A stretch of 64,000 bases of DNA, from assembly GCF_014596525.1 (NCBI RefSeq), contig NZ_MSJP01000008.1:62001-126000 (forward strand), written 5' to 3'. Positions 43,488 to 51,552 of this stretch are shown in pieces. The notes below the pieces were generated by a model. That model saw only the letters and a program-made list of their open reading frames with translations. It was not told where the DNA came from and did no database searches. Source of the stretch: Streptomyces sp. CBMA291. GTDB taxonomy: Bacteria > Actinomycetota > Actinomycetes > Streptomycetales > Streptomycetaceae. Numbering within the stretch: the first letter of the stretch is position 1; each line of letters starts with the position of its first letter. The translations under genes and the position numbers were made by a program.

Positions 43488-44846
43488 TCAGGTCACCGAC
43501 CCCTGAAGGTCCCACAGCCTCTTCATGCCCGCATCGAAGTAGGGGCTGTCGTTGTTGTTGCTGGACCCGTTGTGGATGTAGCTCGTCACACCATTGATGT
43601 TCCCGAGTCCCGTGGCGGGGTTGTAGGCCCGCAGCCAGGGCCCGCCGCTGCCACCGCCGTCGAAGCCCGCGCCCTCCATCATGATGTTGGCGCTCTGTAG
43701 GGAGGAGGTCTTGGTGCGCCCGGCGAACTGGTACTGCGTATAGCCGCTGTCGTACCAGAGCGGATACCCGGCGATGAGCAGGTCCTCCTCGTCGGTGTAG
43801 TTCCACGACATGCCGTTGCCGCCGACCGCGTCGACCACCCGCTGCCCCGCCGCGTTCCGATTCACGGTGACCAGTGCGAAGTCGTACGGGGTGCCGCCGC
43901 CGTCGACCCAGTAGTCGAAGGTCAGGAAGGACTTGGCGGTGAACTTCCCGTACGGCGCGAGCTGACCGCCCGTGTTGTAGGCGGGGATGAAGACCCAGCC
44001 CTGCATCCAGATCCGGTCGTCATCGGGCGGCCCGCCGTTCCCGCTGCCACCGACGGCGACACAGTGCCCGGCGGTCGCCACCATCATCTTCGACGGGCTG
44101 TTGATGGAAGCGGCGGAACACCACTGGGTCTCCTTCGGAAAGCGGGGATCGACGTACTCGACCTTTCCGACGGTACGGATGAGGGCGGTGTCCGCCGCGA
44201 TCTCGGGGGCGAACTCCCGCTCGATACCCTGGATTTGAGAGGGAGAGAGCCCTTGGGCCCAGGCCCGGGAAGCAGACTGCTTGGTCACGGGCTGCCGGGA
44301 GGCGGCTCCCTCGGACGGGGCCTGCCGGGAGGCGGCTTCCCCGGAGGTGGCCTGCCGGGAGGTGGCTTCCCCGGAGGTGGCCTGCCGGGAGGTGGCTCCA
44401 CCGGTTGCCGTCTGATGGGAGGCGGCTCCCCCGGGCGCGGGTGCCGCCGGAGCGACCGACCCGGCCGGGCCGCCCATCCGTGCGGTGCCGACCGTCCGGG
44501 ACACGACGTGCCCCTCCGGCAGCGCCGCCGTGAGCCGGGCGTCGGCCCGCCCGCCCTCGCCGTGGACCTGCTCCACAAGCCGGGCCTCGGCGGGGGTGTC
44601 GACCCCCGTGTCGTACCGGGTCGAGGCGATCGACCGGGCGTCCCCCGTCCCGTACGCGCCCGAGGCGGCACCCGCCTTCGCGCCGCTCGCCACCCCGGAC
44701 CCCGCCCGGCCGGCCACCCGCTCCGGCCCGACGGCCGACGCCGGTACGGCCGTCAGCCCGAGCCCCGCCAGGGCCACCGCCACCAGCGCTCCCCGCACCA
44801 GCCGGTCCCCGCCCCGCGATCGGGCCCCGTACACCGCTCGCCTCAT
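43488..44846 (-). CDS. Secreted trypsin-like serine protease (glutamyl endopeptidase-like)
   Basis: A 452-residue exported protease. Signal peptide to about 38 (ASA), a long propeptide-like region, a tandem repeat at about 150-190 (units of ASRQATSGE), then a chymotrypsin-fold domain. Catalytic residues visible: His in MVATAGHCV, Asp in GTPYDFALVTV, Ser in GAGFDGGGSGGPWL. The domain resembles the V8/glutamyl endopeptidase group of streptomycetes, but substrate preference cannot be read. The ATG at 44846 puts a basic stretch before the hydrophobic core. Confidence 0.86.
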   Translation of the reverse strand: MRRAVYGARSRGGDRLVRGALVAVALAGLGLTAVPASAVGPERVAGRAGSGVASGAKAGAASGAYGTGDARSIASTRYDTGVDTPAEARLVEQVHGEGGRADARLTAALPEGHVVSRTVGTARMGGPAGSVAPAAPAPGGAASHQTATGGATSRQATSGEATSRQATSGEAASRQAPSEGAASRQPVTKQSASRAWAQGLSPSQIQGIEREFAPEIAADTALIRTVGKVEYVDPRFPKETQWCSAASINSPSKMMVATAGHCVAVGGSGNGGPPDDDRIWMQGWVFIPAYNTGGQLAPYGKFTAKSFLTFDYWVDGGGTPYDFALVTVNRNAAGQRVVDAVGGNGMSWNYTDEEDLLIAGYPLWYDSGYTQYQFAGRTKTSSLQSANIMMEGAGFDGGGSGGPWLRAYNPATGLGNINGVTSYIHNGSSNNNDSPYFDAGMKRLWDLQGSVT

Positions 44847-45326
44847 CCCGCTTCCTCCCCGCGGACATGGGGGCTCGCCGATCGCGCCCCCCGTGCCGCG
44901 ATCGTCACGGCCACCGGGACCACCGGGGAAGAACCACCACACGATTCACGCCGCCGCCCCGCCCCTCCCGGAACCGGCACCCCACGGCCGTACGGCCGAG
45001 TGAACTGCGAACACCGGCCGCCGTACCGCCGAGGAGGCCCCGGCCGCCCGGACGACATTGGCGCGATCACCGCGCTCGGCCCGTACCGGGTTGTCCACTC
45101 CACGCCAGACGGGTCCTTCACCCCTGTCGGGCGGGGCAGGGGAGGTCGGGTGTGGTGTGGTTCGGCGAGCAGGTGGCCAGGGCGAGCGAGTGGAAGGCGG
45201 TGCCTTCCAGGTAGTGGCCGAGGGACACGTCGCCGCCCCAGGCGAGGCGTTCGACGGCGCTGTGCGCATCGGTCACCGGGAAGACGGCCACGGCCTCCCG
45301 GTGACCGGGGCCCAAGCTGGATCCGT
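44847..45326. other. 480-bp region with one doubtful open frame
   Basis: No convincing gene. A 77-codon minus-strand frame (45118-45351) encodes GPGHREAVAVFPVTDAHSAVERLAWGGDVSLGHYLEGTAFHSLALATC and has reasonable codon bias. It overlaps the end of the DUF6879 gene by 25 bp. I do not recognise it; it may be a small protein co-transcribed with that gene or a relic. Confidence 0.35.
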
Positions 45327-45854
45327 TCACTCCCCGTACGCGGCCCACCATTCGGGGAAGGGCACGGCCCGTGCCATGGCCGTGTCCCGGTAGGCGAGGA
45401 ATCTGGCGAGGTGGCTCTCCCCGAGGAATTCGGCCCCCAGGTACGCGCCCTCCGCGTCGTACTCCATGGCTCCGACGGTCCGTTCGTCGAAGAGCCAGAA
45501 GTCCGGGGCGTCCGGGAGGGGATTCTCCCCGCCCGTGGTGTCCAGGATGAAGAACTCCTCGCCCACCGCCATGTTCCGGCGGTATCCCCAGGAGAGTTCG
45601 AAGCGCAGGTAGTCCGTCAGGGGACGGGAGAGGATGTGCACGCGGTAGATCCGCTTGCCCGCGCGGGTCGCCTTCTCGACGGTCTTCGTCCAGCCTGCGG
45701 CCTTGTACGCCTCCGGCTGCGGCTCGCCCGCGAGATACGCGCGATAGGCGTCGACGCCACCGGACTTGCTGTAGTCGTCCAGAGTCTCCAGCCGGAAAGC
45801 CTCCCGGTCGAATTCCCCCAGCCAGTCGCCCAGTGTCTTAGACGAGATGGTCAC
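45327..45854 (-). CDS. DUF6879 protein
   Basis: A 175-residue protein with the features of DUF6879: KRIYRVHILSRPLTDYLRFELSWGYRRNMAVGEEFFILD (about 87-125) and PDFWLFDERTVGAMEYDAEGAYLGAEF (about 136-162). The family is restricted largely to actinobacteria and often stands next to HTH/DUF397 regulators; function unknown. The GTG at 45854 is preceded by GGAAGG. It is the intact relative of the broken gene at 30093-30680, although the two differ considerably in sequence. Confidence 0.82.
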   Translation of the reverse strand: MTISSKTLGDWLGEFDREAFRLETLDDYSKSGGVDAYRAYLAGEPQPEAYKAAGWTKTVEKATRAGKRIYRVHILSRPLTDYLRFELSWGYRRNMAVGEEFFILDTTGGENPLPDAPDFWLFDERTVGAMEYDAEGAYLGAEFLGESHLARFLAYRDTAMARAVPFPEWWAAYGE

Positions 45855-45928
45855 GCGTCACCTTCCGTCGGGTGCCCCGTCCGATGTTCCCGGTCTCCCC
45901 CACGGCTGACAAGGGGTTCGGGTTTCCG

Positions 45929-47239
45929 TTACGGGAAACCCGGGGTCGTGGCCCTCGGCCCCGGGCGTCTGATCACCAGGGCCATCAGTGCCGCCGCCGC
46001 GCACAGGGCGCCCGAGGCGTACCAGACCACGTCGTAGGTGCCGAAGACGTCTCGGGCCACGCCGCCCGCGAAGGCGACTGCCGCCGCGCCCACCTGGTGG
46101 GAGGCGAGGACCCAGCCGAAGACGATCGCCGAGTCCTCGCCGTAGTGCTCGCGGCAGAGGGCGATCGTCGGGGGGACCGTCGCCACCCAGTCCAGGCCGT
46201 AGAAGACGATGAAGAACAGCATCGGCGGATGCACGGTGGGGGCCAGCAGCATCGGCAGGAACAGGAGGGATATCCCGCGCAGCGCGTAGTAGACGGCGAG
46301 GAGCCTGCGGGCTTCGAAGCGGTCGGTGAACCAGCCCGAGGCGATCGTGCCGACCACGTCGAAGACGCCGATCACGGCGAGCAGTCCCGCCGCCGCCGTG
46401 ACGGGCATCCCGTGGTCGTGTGCCGCCGGTACGAAGTGGGTCTTGACCAGGCCGTTGGTGGAGGCGCCGCAGATCGCGAACGTCCCCGCGAGCAGCCAGA
46501 ACGGGCCCGTCCTCGCCGCCTTCAGGAGGACGGTGACCGCGCGGCGCGCCGCACCCGGCACCGGGGCGGGCTTCTCCGCGTACTCCCCGCCGTACGGGGC
46601 GACGCCCACGTCCGCCGGGTGGTCGCGCAGCAGCAGCCAGACGAAGGGCACCACCGCGAGCGCGGACAGCGCGACCGTCACGGCGGCGGGGCGCCAGCCG
46701 TGGTGCTCCACCAGCCAGGACAGCAGCGGCAGGAAGACCAGCTGCCCGGACGCCCCGGCGGCGGTGAGGATGCCGGTCACGAGCCCCCGCCGGGCGACGA
46801 ACCAGCGGTTCGTGACGGTCGCCGCGAACGCCAGCGCCATCGACCCGCTGCCGAGCCCCACCAACACGCCCCAGAAGAGGACCAGTTGCCAGGCCGCCGT
46901 CATCCAGACGGTGAGCAGCGAGCCGATGGCGATCACCGTCAGGGCGCAGGCGACGACCCTGCGGATGCCGAAGCGGTCCATGAGCGCGGCGGCGAAGGGG
47001 GCGGTGAGCCCGTAGAGGGCCAGGTTCACCGAGACGGCGAAGCCGATCGTGCCCCGCGACCAGTCGAACTCGGCGTGCAGGGGCTCGATCAGCAGTCCCG
47101 GCAGGGAGGCGAAGGCCGCCGCGCCGATGATCGTGACGAAGGCGACCGCCGCGACGAACCAGGCGCGGTGGACTCGGGGGGTACGGGGGGCCGGGCCCTG
47201 GGGCGTACGGGCTGCCGGCGTCTCGGTTGTCTGTGCCAT
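45929..47239 (-). CDS. MFS transporter (oxalate/formate-antiporter-like family)
   Basis: A 436-residue major facilitator with about 12 membrane helices. The motif between helices 2 and 3 reads PFAAALMDRFGIRRVV; later FTDRFEARRLLAVYY. The N-terminal domain LPGLLIEPLHAEFDWSRGTIGFAVSVNLALYGLTAPFAAALMDRFG is typical of the monocarboxylate/oxalate-formate group. The start is uncertain: ATG at 47239 or at 47251; ribosome sites are weak for both. Substrate unknown. Confidence 0.83.
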   Translation of the reverse strand: MAQTTETPAARTPQGPAPRTPRVHRAWFVAAVAFVTIIGAAAFASLPGLLIEPLHAEFDWSRGTIGFAVSVNLALYGLTAPFAAALMDRFGIRRVVACALTVIAIGSLLTVWMTAAWQLVLFWGVLVGLGSGSMALAFAATVTNRWFVARRGLVTGILTAAGASGQLVFLPLLSWLVEHHGWRPAAVTVALSALAVVPFVWLLLRDHPADVGVAPYGGEYAEKPAPVPGAARRAVTVLLKAARTGPFWLLAGTFAICGASTNGLVKTHFVPAAHDHGMPVTAAAGLLAVIGVFDVVGTIASGWFTDRFEARRLLAVYYALRGISLLFLPMLLAPTVHPPMLFFIVFYGLDWVATVPPTIALCREHYGEDSAIVFGWVLASHQVGAAAVAFAGGVARDVFGTYDVVWYASGALCAAAALMALVIRRPGPRATTPGFP

Positions 47240-47347
47240 GCCATCGAGCATTCCGGCCCGCCCCACGCCCGGCCATTGGCCCGAATGACAGCTTTCGAAG
47301 GGATCGGGCCATCGCCCCCCTTCACCCCTCCGTCCGGCCGTCCGGCC

Positions 47348-48817
47348 CTACGCCCGGCCCAGCGTCCTGATCGGTCGTACCGACAGCAGTGCGCACACCA
47401 CCAGGACCGCGATCCCCGCGCCCGTCAGCAGGACCGTCTCCGTGCCGACCGCCGCCGCCACCGGGCCCGAGAGCGCGCGTCCCACGCCCATCATCAGGAG
47501 CGAGCCCGCCACGTCGTACGCGTGCATCCGGTTCAGCGCCTCCTGCGGTACGTGTGTCTGCACCGAGGTCGACCACATCACCAGCCAGAACGCGAAGGCC
47601 GTCCCGCCGATGAACTGGCCCGCGACAAGCAGCGGCACCGGGGCGCCCATGCCGAGCAGCATCAGGTTGACGGGGAGCCCGAGGAGGGCGACCGCGCCCG
47701 CCGCGAGCGGGGTGCGGGGGCGGACCCGGATCGCGAGGAGGCCGCCGAGGGCGCTGCCCGCCCCGTTGACGGCCATGAGCACGCCGTACGTGGCCGCCCC
47801 GTGGTCCGCCGTGACCAGGCTCGCGGTGAGCGGCACCATGGGGCCCGCGACGGTCAGCCCGTACACCGTCCAGATGCATATGACCCCCCAGAGCCAGGAT
47901 CGGGAGGTGAACTCCCGCCAGCCGAGGACGAGTTCGACCCGGAGCGAGTCCCGCCGCAGGGAGTCCGAGGGAATCGGCACGAGCCGCATCAGGCCGAGGC
48001 AGAGGGCGCTGACGGCGAAGGTCACGCAGATGACGCCGAAGGCGGCGCCCGCGTTCCAGACGGCGACGAGGACACCCGCGGCCGCCGGGCCCGCCATCGT
48101 CATCAGGGCTTCCACCACCCGCAGTACGGCGTTGGCCCGCTGCACGTCGGGGGCGATGCGCGGGATCGTGGAGGCGACGCCCGGCTGGAAGAGCGCGGCG
48201 CCGACGCCGCTGAGGGCGGAGAGCGTGTAGACCGCCCACAGCGGGGGGCTGCCGAGCGCGAAGGAGACGGCGAGGATTCCCATGCCGGGCAGCCTCAGCA
48301 GATCGGCGAGGATCATCATCCGTCGGGCGGTGAACCGGTCGGCGAGCACGCCGCCGAAGAGGACGAGGAGCGCGAAGGAGGCGGTCCACGCGCCGAGCGC
48401 GTAGCCGACGGTGGCGCCGGGGCGTCCGGCGCCGAGAAGCCCGGCGGCGAAGGCGACCGGGACGGTCCCCTCGCCGAAGACGGCGACCGCACGGGCGACG
48501 AAGAAGAGCCGGAAGTTACGGTTCCACAGCGGGGGCGGGGCGGGCGTGACCGGCTTCGCCATCGGGGTGGCCGGGGCGGCCGGGTCCACCGGCGGGACCG
48601 GGTCGACCGACGAGGCCAGGGCCACCGGCGGGACCGGGTCGACCGGCAAGGCCGGGTCCGCCGGGTCCACCCGCAAGGCCGGGTCCGCCGGGTCGACCGG
48701 CAAGACCGGGTCCGCCGGGTCCACCGGCAAGGCCGGGTCCGCCGGGTCGACCGGCAAGACCGGTGTGGGAATCCGTTCAGGAGTCTCAGACTTGTACGTG
48801 TTGTCCGTCACGGACAC
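47348..48817 (-). CDS. MFS transporter with N-terminal Pro/Asp repeat
   Basis: A 489-residue transporter of the enterobactin-exporter-like/DHA3 type (FRLFFVARAVAVFGEGTVPVAFAAGLL, FGGVLADRFTARRMMILADLLRLPGMG). Before helix 1 lies a ~75-residue cytoplasmic tail of near-perfect repeats of LPVDPADPA (27-bp unit), which is absent from ordinary members. The GTG at 48817 or the GTG at 48811 may be the start. Divergent from the GlxA-type regulator with a 57-bp gap, so it may be its target. Confidence 0.83.
   Translation of the reverse strand: MSVTDNTYKSETPERIPTPVLPVDPADPALPVDPADPVLPVDPADPALRVDPADPALPVDPVPPVALASSVDPVPPVDPAAPATPMAKPVTPAPPPLWNRNFRLFFVARAVAVFGEGTVPVAFAAGLLGAGRPGATVGYALGAWTASFALLVLFGGVLADRFTARRMMILADLLRLPGMGILAVSFALGSPPLWAVYTLSALSGVGAALFQPGVASTIPRIAPDVQRANAVLRVVEALMTMAGPAAAGVLVAVWNAGAAFGVICVTFAVSALCLGLMRLVPIPSDSLRRDSLRVELVLGWREFTSRSWLWGVICIWTVYGLTVAGPMVPLTASLVTADHGAATYGVLMAVNGAGSALGGLLAIRVRPRTPLAAGAVALLGLPVNLMLLGMGAPVPLLVAGQFIGGTAFAFWLVMWSTSVQTHVPQEALNRMHAYDVAGSLLMMGVGRALSGPVAAAVGTETVLLTGAGIAVLVVCALLSVRPIRTLGRA
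48585..48775. repeat. 27-bp minisatellite in the MFS gene 5' end
   Basis: About seven imperfect units of the type GGCAAGGCCGGGTCCGCCGG plus seven bases. Being a multiple of three, it keeps the frame and encodes the LPVDPADPA tail. Confidence 0.85.
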
Positions 48818-48874
48818 GAACAGCTATCAGCGATTGGTCTGAACCACCACCGATTTTCGGAGGGAGCGCCACCC

Positions 48875-49858
48875 GTGCCGTCGCCGCACCGCGTCGTCGT
48901 CCTCGCCCTACCCGGTCTCCTCCCCTTCGAGCTGGGCATCCCGCACCGTATCTTCGGCCGCGCCCGGGACACCGGGGGGAACGCCCTGTACGAGATCCTC
49001 ACCTGCTCCCCGATCGCGGGGCCCGTCCCCACGGACGCCGACTTCTCCATCCACGTCGAGCACGGGCCCGAGGCGCTCGCCACCGCCGACACCGTCGTCG
49101 TCCCCGCCTCCTACGAGCTGGGCCCGGTCCACGACGAGGGCAGGCTCACCGGCGAACTCGCCGCCGCGCTCGCCCACATCCGGCCCGGCACCCGGCTCGT
49201 CTCCATCTGCACCGGGGGTTACGTGCTCGCCGCCGCCGGATACCTCGACGGGCGCCCGGCCACCACGCACTGGGCCTCCGCCGCGCACTTCCAGCGCCTC
49301 TTCCCCCGGGTCCGGGTCGACGCGGACGTCCTCTTCGTCGACGACGGCGACGTCCTCACCTCGGCGGGCGTGGCCGCCGGGATCGACCTCTGTCTGCACA
49401 TCGTCCGCCGCGACCACGGCACGGCCGTCGCCAACGACGTGGCCCGCGGAACCGTCGTACCACCACACCGGGACGGCGGCCAGGCCCAGTACATCGAGCG
49501 CCCGCTGCCCGAGCAGGGCACCCACACCACGACCGCCGCCCGCGCCTGGGCCCTCGCCCATCTGCATGAACCGCTCCAACTGCGGGACCTCGCCGAGCGG
49601 GAGGCGATGAGCGTACGGACCTTCACCCGGCGTTTCCGCGACGAGGTCGGCATCAGCCCCGGCCAGTGGCTCACCCAGCAGCGGGTGGAACGGGCCCGGC
49701 ATCTCCTGGAGACCACCGGACTGCCCGTCGACCGGATCGCCCGGGACGCGGGCTTCGGCACCGCCCAGTCCCTACGGGTGCACCTGATGAGCGCGATCGG
49801 GGTGACCCCGACGTCCTACCGGCGCACCTTCCGCTCCGGAGCGACGGTCTCCGGCTGA
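48875..49858 (+). CDS. GlxA-family AraC-type regulator (DJ-1/PfpI plus HTH)
   Basis: A 327-residue regulator: DJ-1/PfpI-like amidotransferase domain about 5-180 (RVVVLALPGLLPFELGIPHRIFG, VSICTGGYVLAAAGYLDGRPATTHW, with the nucleophile-elbow Cys), then two AraC helix-turn-helices about 220-320 (LRDLAEREAMSVRTFTRRFRDEVGISPGQWLTQQRVERARHLLETTGLPVDRIARDAGFGT). The GTG start at 48875 follows GGAGGGAG. Divergent from an MFS gene and convergent with another, overlapping the latter by 43 bp. Confidence 0.88.
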   Translation: MPSPHRVVVLALPGLLPFELGIPHRIFGRARDTGGNALYEILTCSPIAGPVPTDADFSIHVEHGPEALATADTVVVPASYELGPVHDEGRLTGELAAALAHIRPGTRLVSICTGGYVLAAAGYLDGRPATTHWASAAHFQRLFPRVRVDADVLFVDDGDVLTSAGVAAGIDLCLHIVRRDHGTAVANDVARGTVVPPHRDGGQAQYIERPLPEQGTHTTTAARAWALAHLHEPLQLRDLAEREAMSVRTFTRRFRDEVGISPGQWLTQQRVERARHLLETTGLPVDRIARDAGFGTAQSLRVHLMSAIGVTPTSYRRTFRSGATVSG

Positions 49859-51066
49859 ACCCCGGCCGCCCGCCCGTCCACACGCCGGTCCGCACGCCCG
49901 TCCCCGCGCCCGGCCACCCGCCGCTCCCCCAGCGCGCCCGCCAGGGTCAGCAGGACCGTCAGGGTCACCCCGTAGAGGATCGCCGTCGACGGGGCCGCCA
50001 CCTTGAGCAGCCCGCCCGCGAGGGTGCCGCTCAGGGCGTATCCGGCGCCGACGGCCGCGTACATCACGGAGTATCCGGCGGCGAGCGCGGACGGCGGCAG
50101 GACCTGCCGGAGCATCAGGTTGCGGGTGAGGATCGCGGGGGCCATGAGCAGTCCGGCGCCCGCGAGGGCGGGTCCGATGCCCGCCGCGCCGGGCAGCACG
50201 GCCACGAGCGCGACCCCGGCGGTCACCCCGAGCGTCAGCAGCACCGACTGCGCCGGAAGCCGGCCGGGCCAGCGCCCGCGCAGCCCGTACAGGAACGCGC
50301 CGACGGCCGAACCGGCCGAGAACCCGGCGAGCAGCGGGCCCGCCCAGCCGATCCCGATACCGCGTTGTTCGAGCAGCGCGGGCAGCATCAGCTCGGCCAG
50401 CGCGAGCAGGGTCAACGCCCCCGCGCCCATGAGGTACACGGGCCAGGCGGCGAGCAGTGCGCGGCGGACGGCGGCGCCCCGCTCCTGCGGTCCGGTGGCC
50501 CAGCCCGCAGGGAGCAGCCGCAGCCCGGTCGCCGAGAGGGCCATGGCCGTCCCAGCGAGCAGCAGCGGCAGGGCGGGGTCGACGGCGAGCGCGAGCCCGG
50601 TGGTGAGGGCGGGCGCGGCGGCCCAGATACCGAAGGTGAGGACCGATTCCCAGCTCATCGCCTGGGTGACGGACGTCTCCGGGACCATGCCGGTGAGCAG
50701 GGCCCGCAGTCCGCCGGGTACGGCGGCGGGCCCGCCGCCCGCGAGCGCGGCGAGCGCGCAGAGGACGGCGGGGTGGGCGCCGGGCCAGAGCCCGACGCCG
50801 AGGAACCCGACGGCTCCCGCCACGAGCCCGGCGACGAGCTGCGGCCGGGCCCGCTCGGCCCGCATCCGCATGCCGAGGACGGGCGCGCCGACGATCTCCC
50901 CGAGGACGTAGGCGGCGGCGAGCACCGCGCCGTACGAGTACCCGCCGGGCTGCTCCCGTACCAGGAACACCAGCGCGAGCGGCGCCATGGCGACGGGCAG
51001 CCGCCCGGTGACGGCGACGGCCGACCAGACGAGCACGGGCCGGGTGACGAGCGCGCGATAGGACAT
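49816..51066 (-). CDS. MFS transporter
   Basis: A 416-residue major facilitator with about 12 helices, rich in Ala/Leu/Gly (LVTRPVLVWSAVAVTGRLPVAMAPLALVFLV; GAPVLGMRMRAERARPQLVAGLVAG). The C-terminal tail of ~30 residues is Arg/Asp-rich. Its last 43 bp overlap the 3' end of the AraC-type gene on the other strand. Substrate unknown; the ATG at 51066 gives the usual short N-terminus before helix 1. Confidence 0.82.
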   Translation of the reverse strand: MSYRALVTRPVLVWSAVAVTGRLPVAMAPLALVFLVREQPGGYSYGAVLAAAYVLGEIVGAPVLGMRMRAERARPQLVAGLVAGAVGFLGVGLWPGAHPAVLCALAALAGGGPAAVPGGLRALLTGMVPETSVTQAMSWESVLTFGIWAAAPALTTGLALAVDPALPLLLAGTAMALSATGLRLLPAGWATGPQERGAAVRRALLAAWPVYLMGAGALTLLALAELMLPALLEQRGIGIGWAGPLLAGFSAGSAVGAFLYGLRGRWPGRLPAQSVLLTLGVTAGVALVAVLPGAAGIGPALAGAGLLMAPAILTRNLMLRQVLPPSALAAGYSVMYAAVGAGYALSGTLAGGLLKVAAPSTAILYGVTLTVLLTLAGALGERRVAGRGDGRADRRVDGRAAGVQPETVAPERKVRR

Positions 51067-51114
51067 GTCCAGGACCGTAGGGGAGGACCCGCCTGCTGCC
51101 CAGAGTGCGTCGGG

Positions 51115-51540
51115 GGCGGGCTTTCCCCTACGGGAGCCCCTGTCACCGGAAGTACCCACGGGAGCCCCCGGCCCCGCATGGCGTCAGGGGCGTCCCCGCC
51201 ACCGGAAGCACCCGGGGGCGCCCCTGCTCGCGCTCAGCGCCGGGGTGCCTCCCCTACGGGAGAGCCCCGGCCCCACACGGCACCCTGGTTGCCCCTGGGG
51301 GCCCCGACCTCGCCCAGCGTCCGGGTTGCCCCCTACGGGAGACCCCCGGCCCCGCTCAGCGTCCGGGTTCCCCCTACGGGAGACCTCGGCCCCGCCCAAC
51401 GCCCGGGTTGCCCCCCTGCGGAAGCCCGCGCCCCCACCCAACGCCCGGGTTCCCCCCTACGGAAGCCCCGCCCCCCACCCAGCGTCAGGGGCGCCCCCTA
51501 CGGATGACCCGGCGGCCAGGCGCGCTCCCCTCCTCGGCGC
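51115..51540. repeat. Imperfect repeats between MFS and FG-GAP genes
   Basis: About ten degenerate copies of a ~45-base unit containing CCCCTACGGGAGACCCC, GGCCCCGC and CAGCGTCCGGGTTGCC. No gene. Similar in composition to the repeats at 33502-33796. Confidence 0.72.
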
Positions 51541-51552
51541 CCGGTGGCCCCC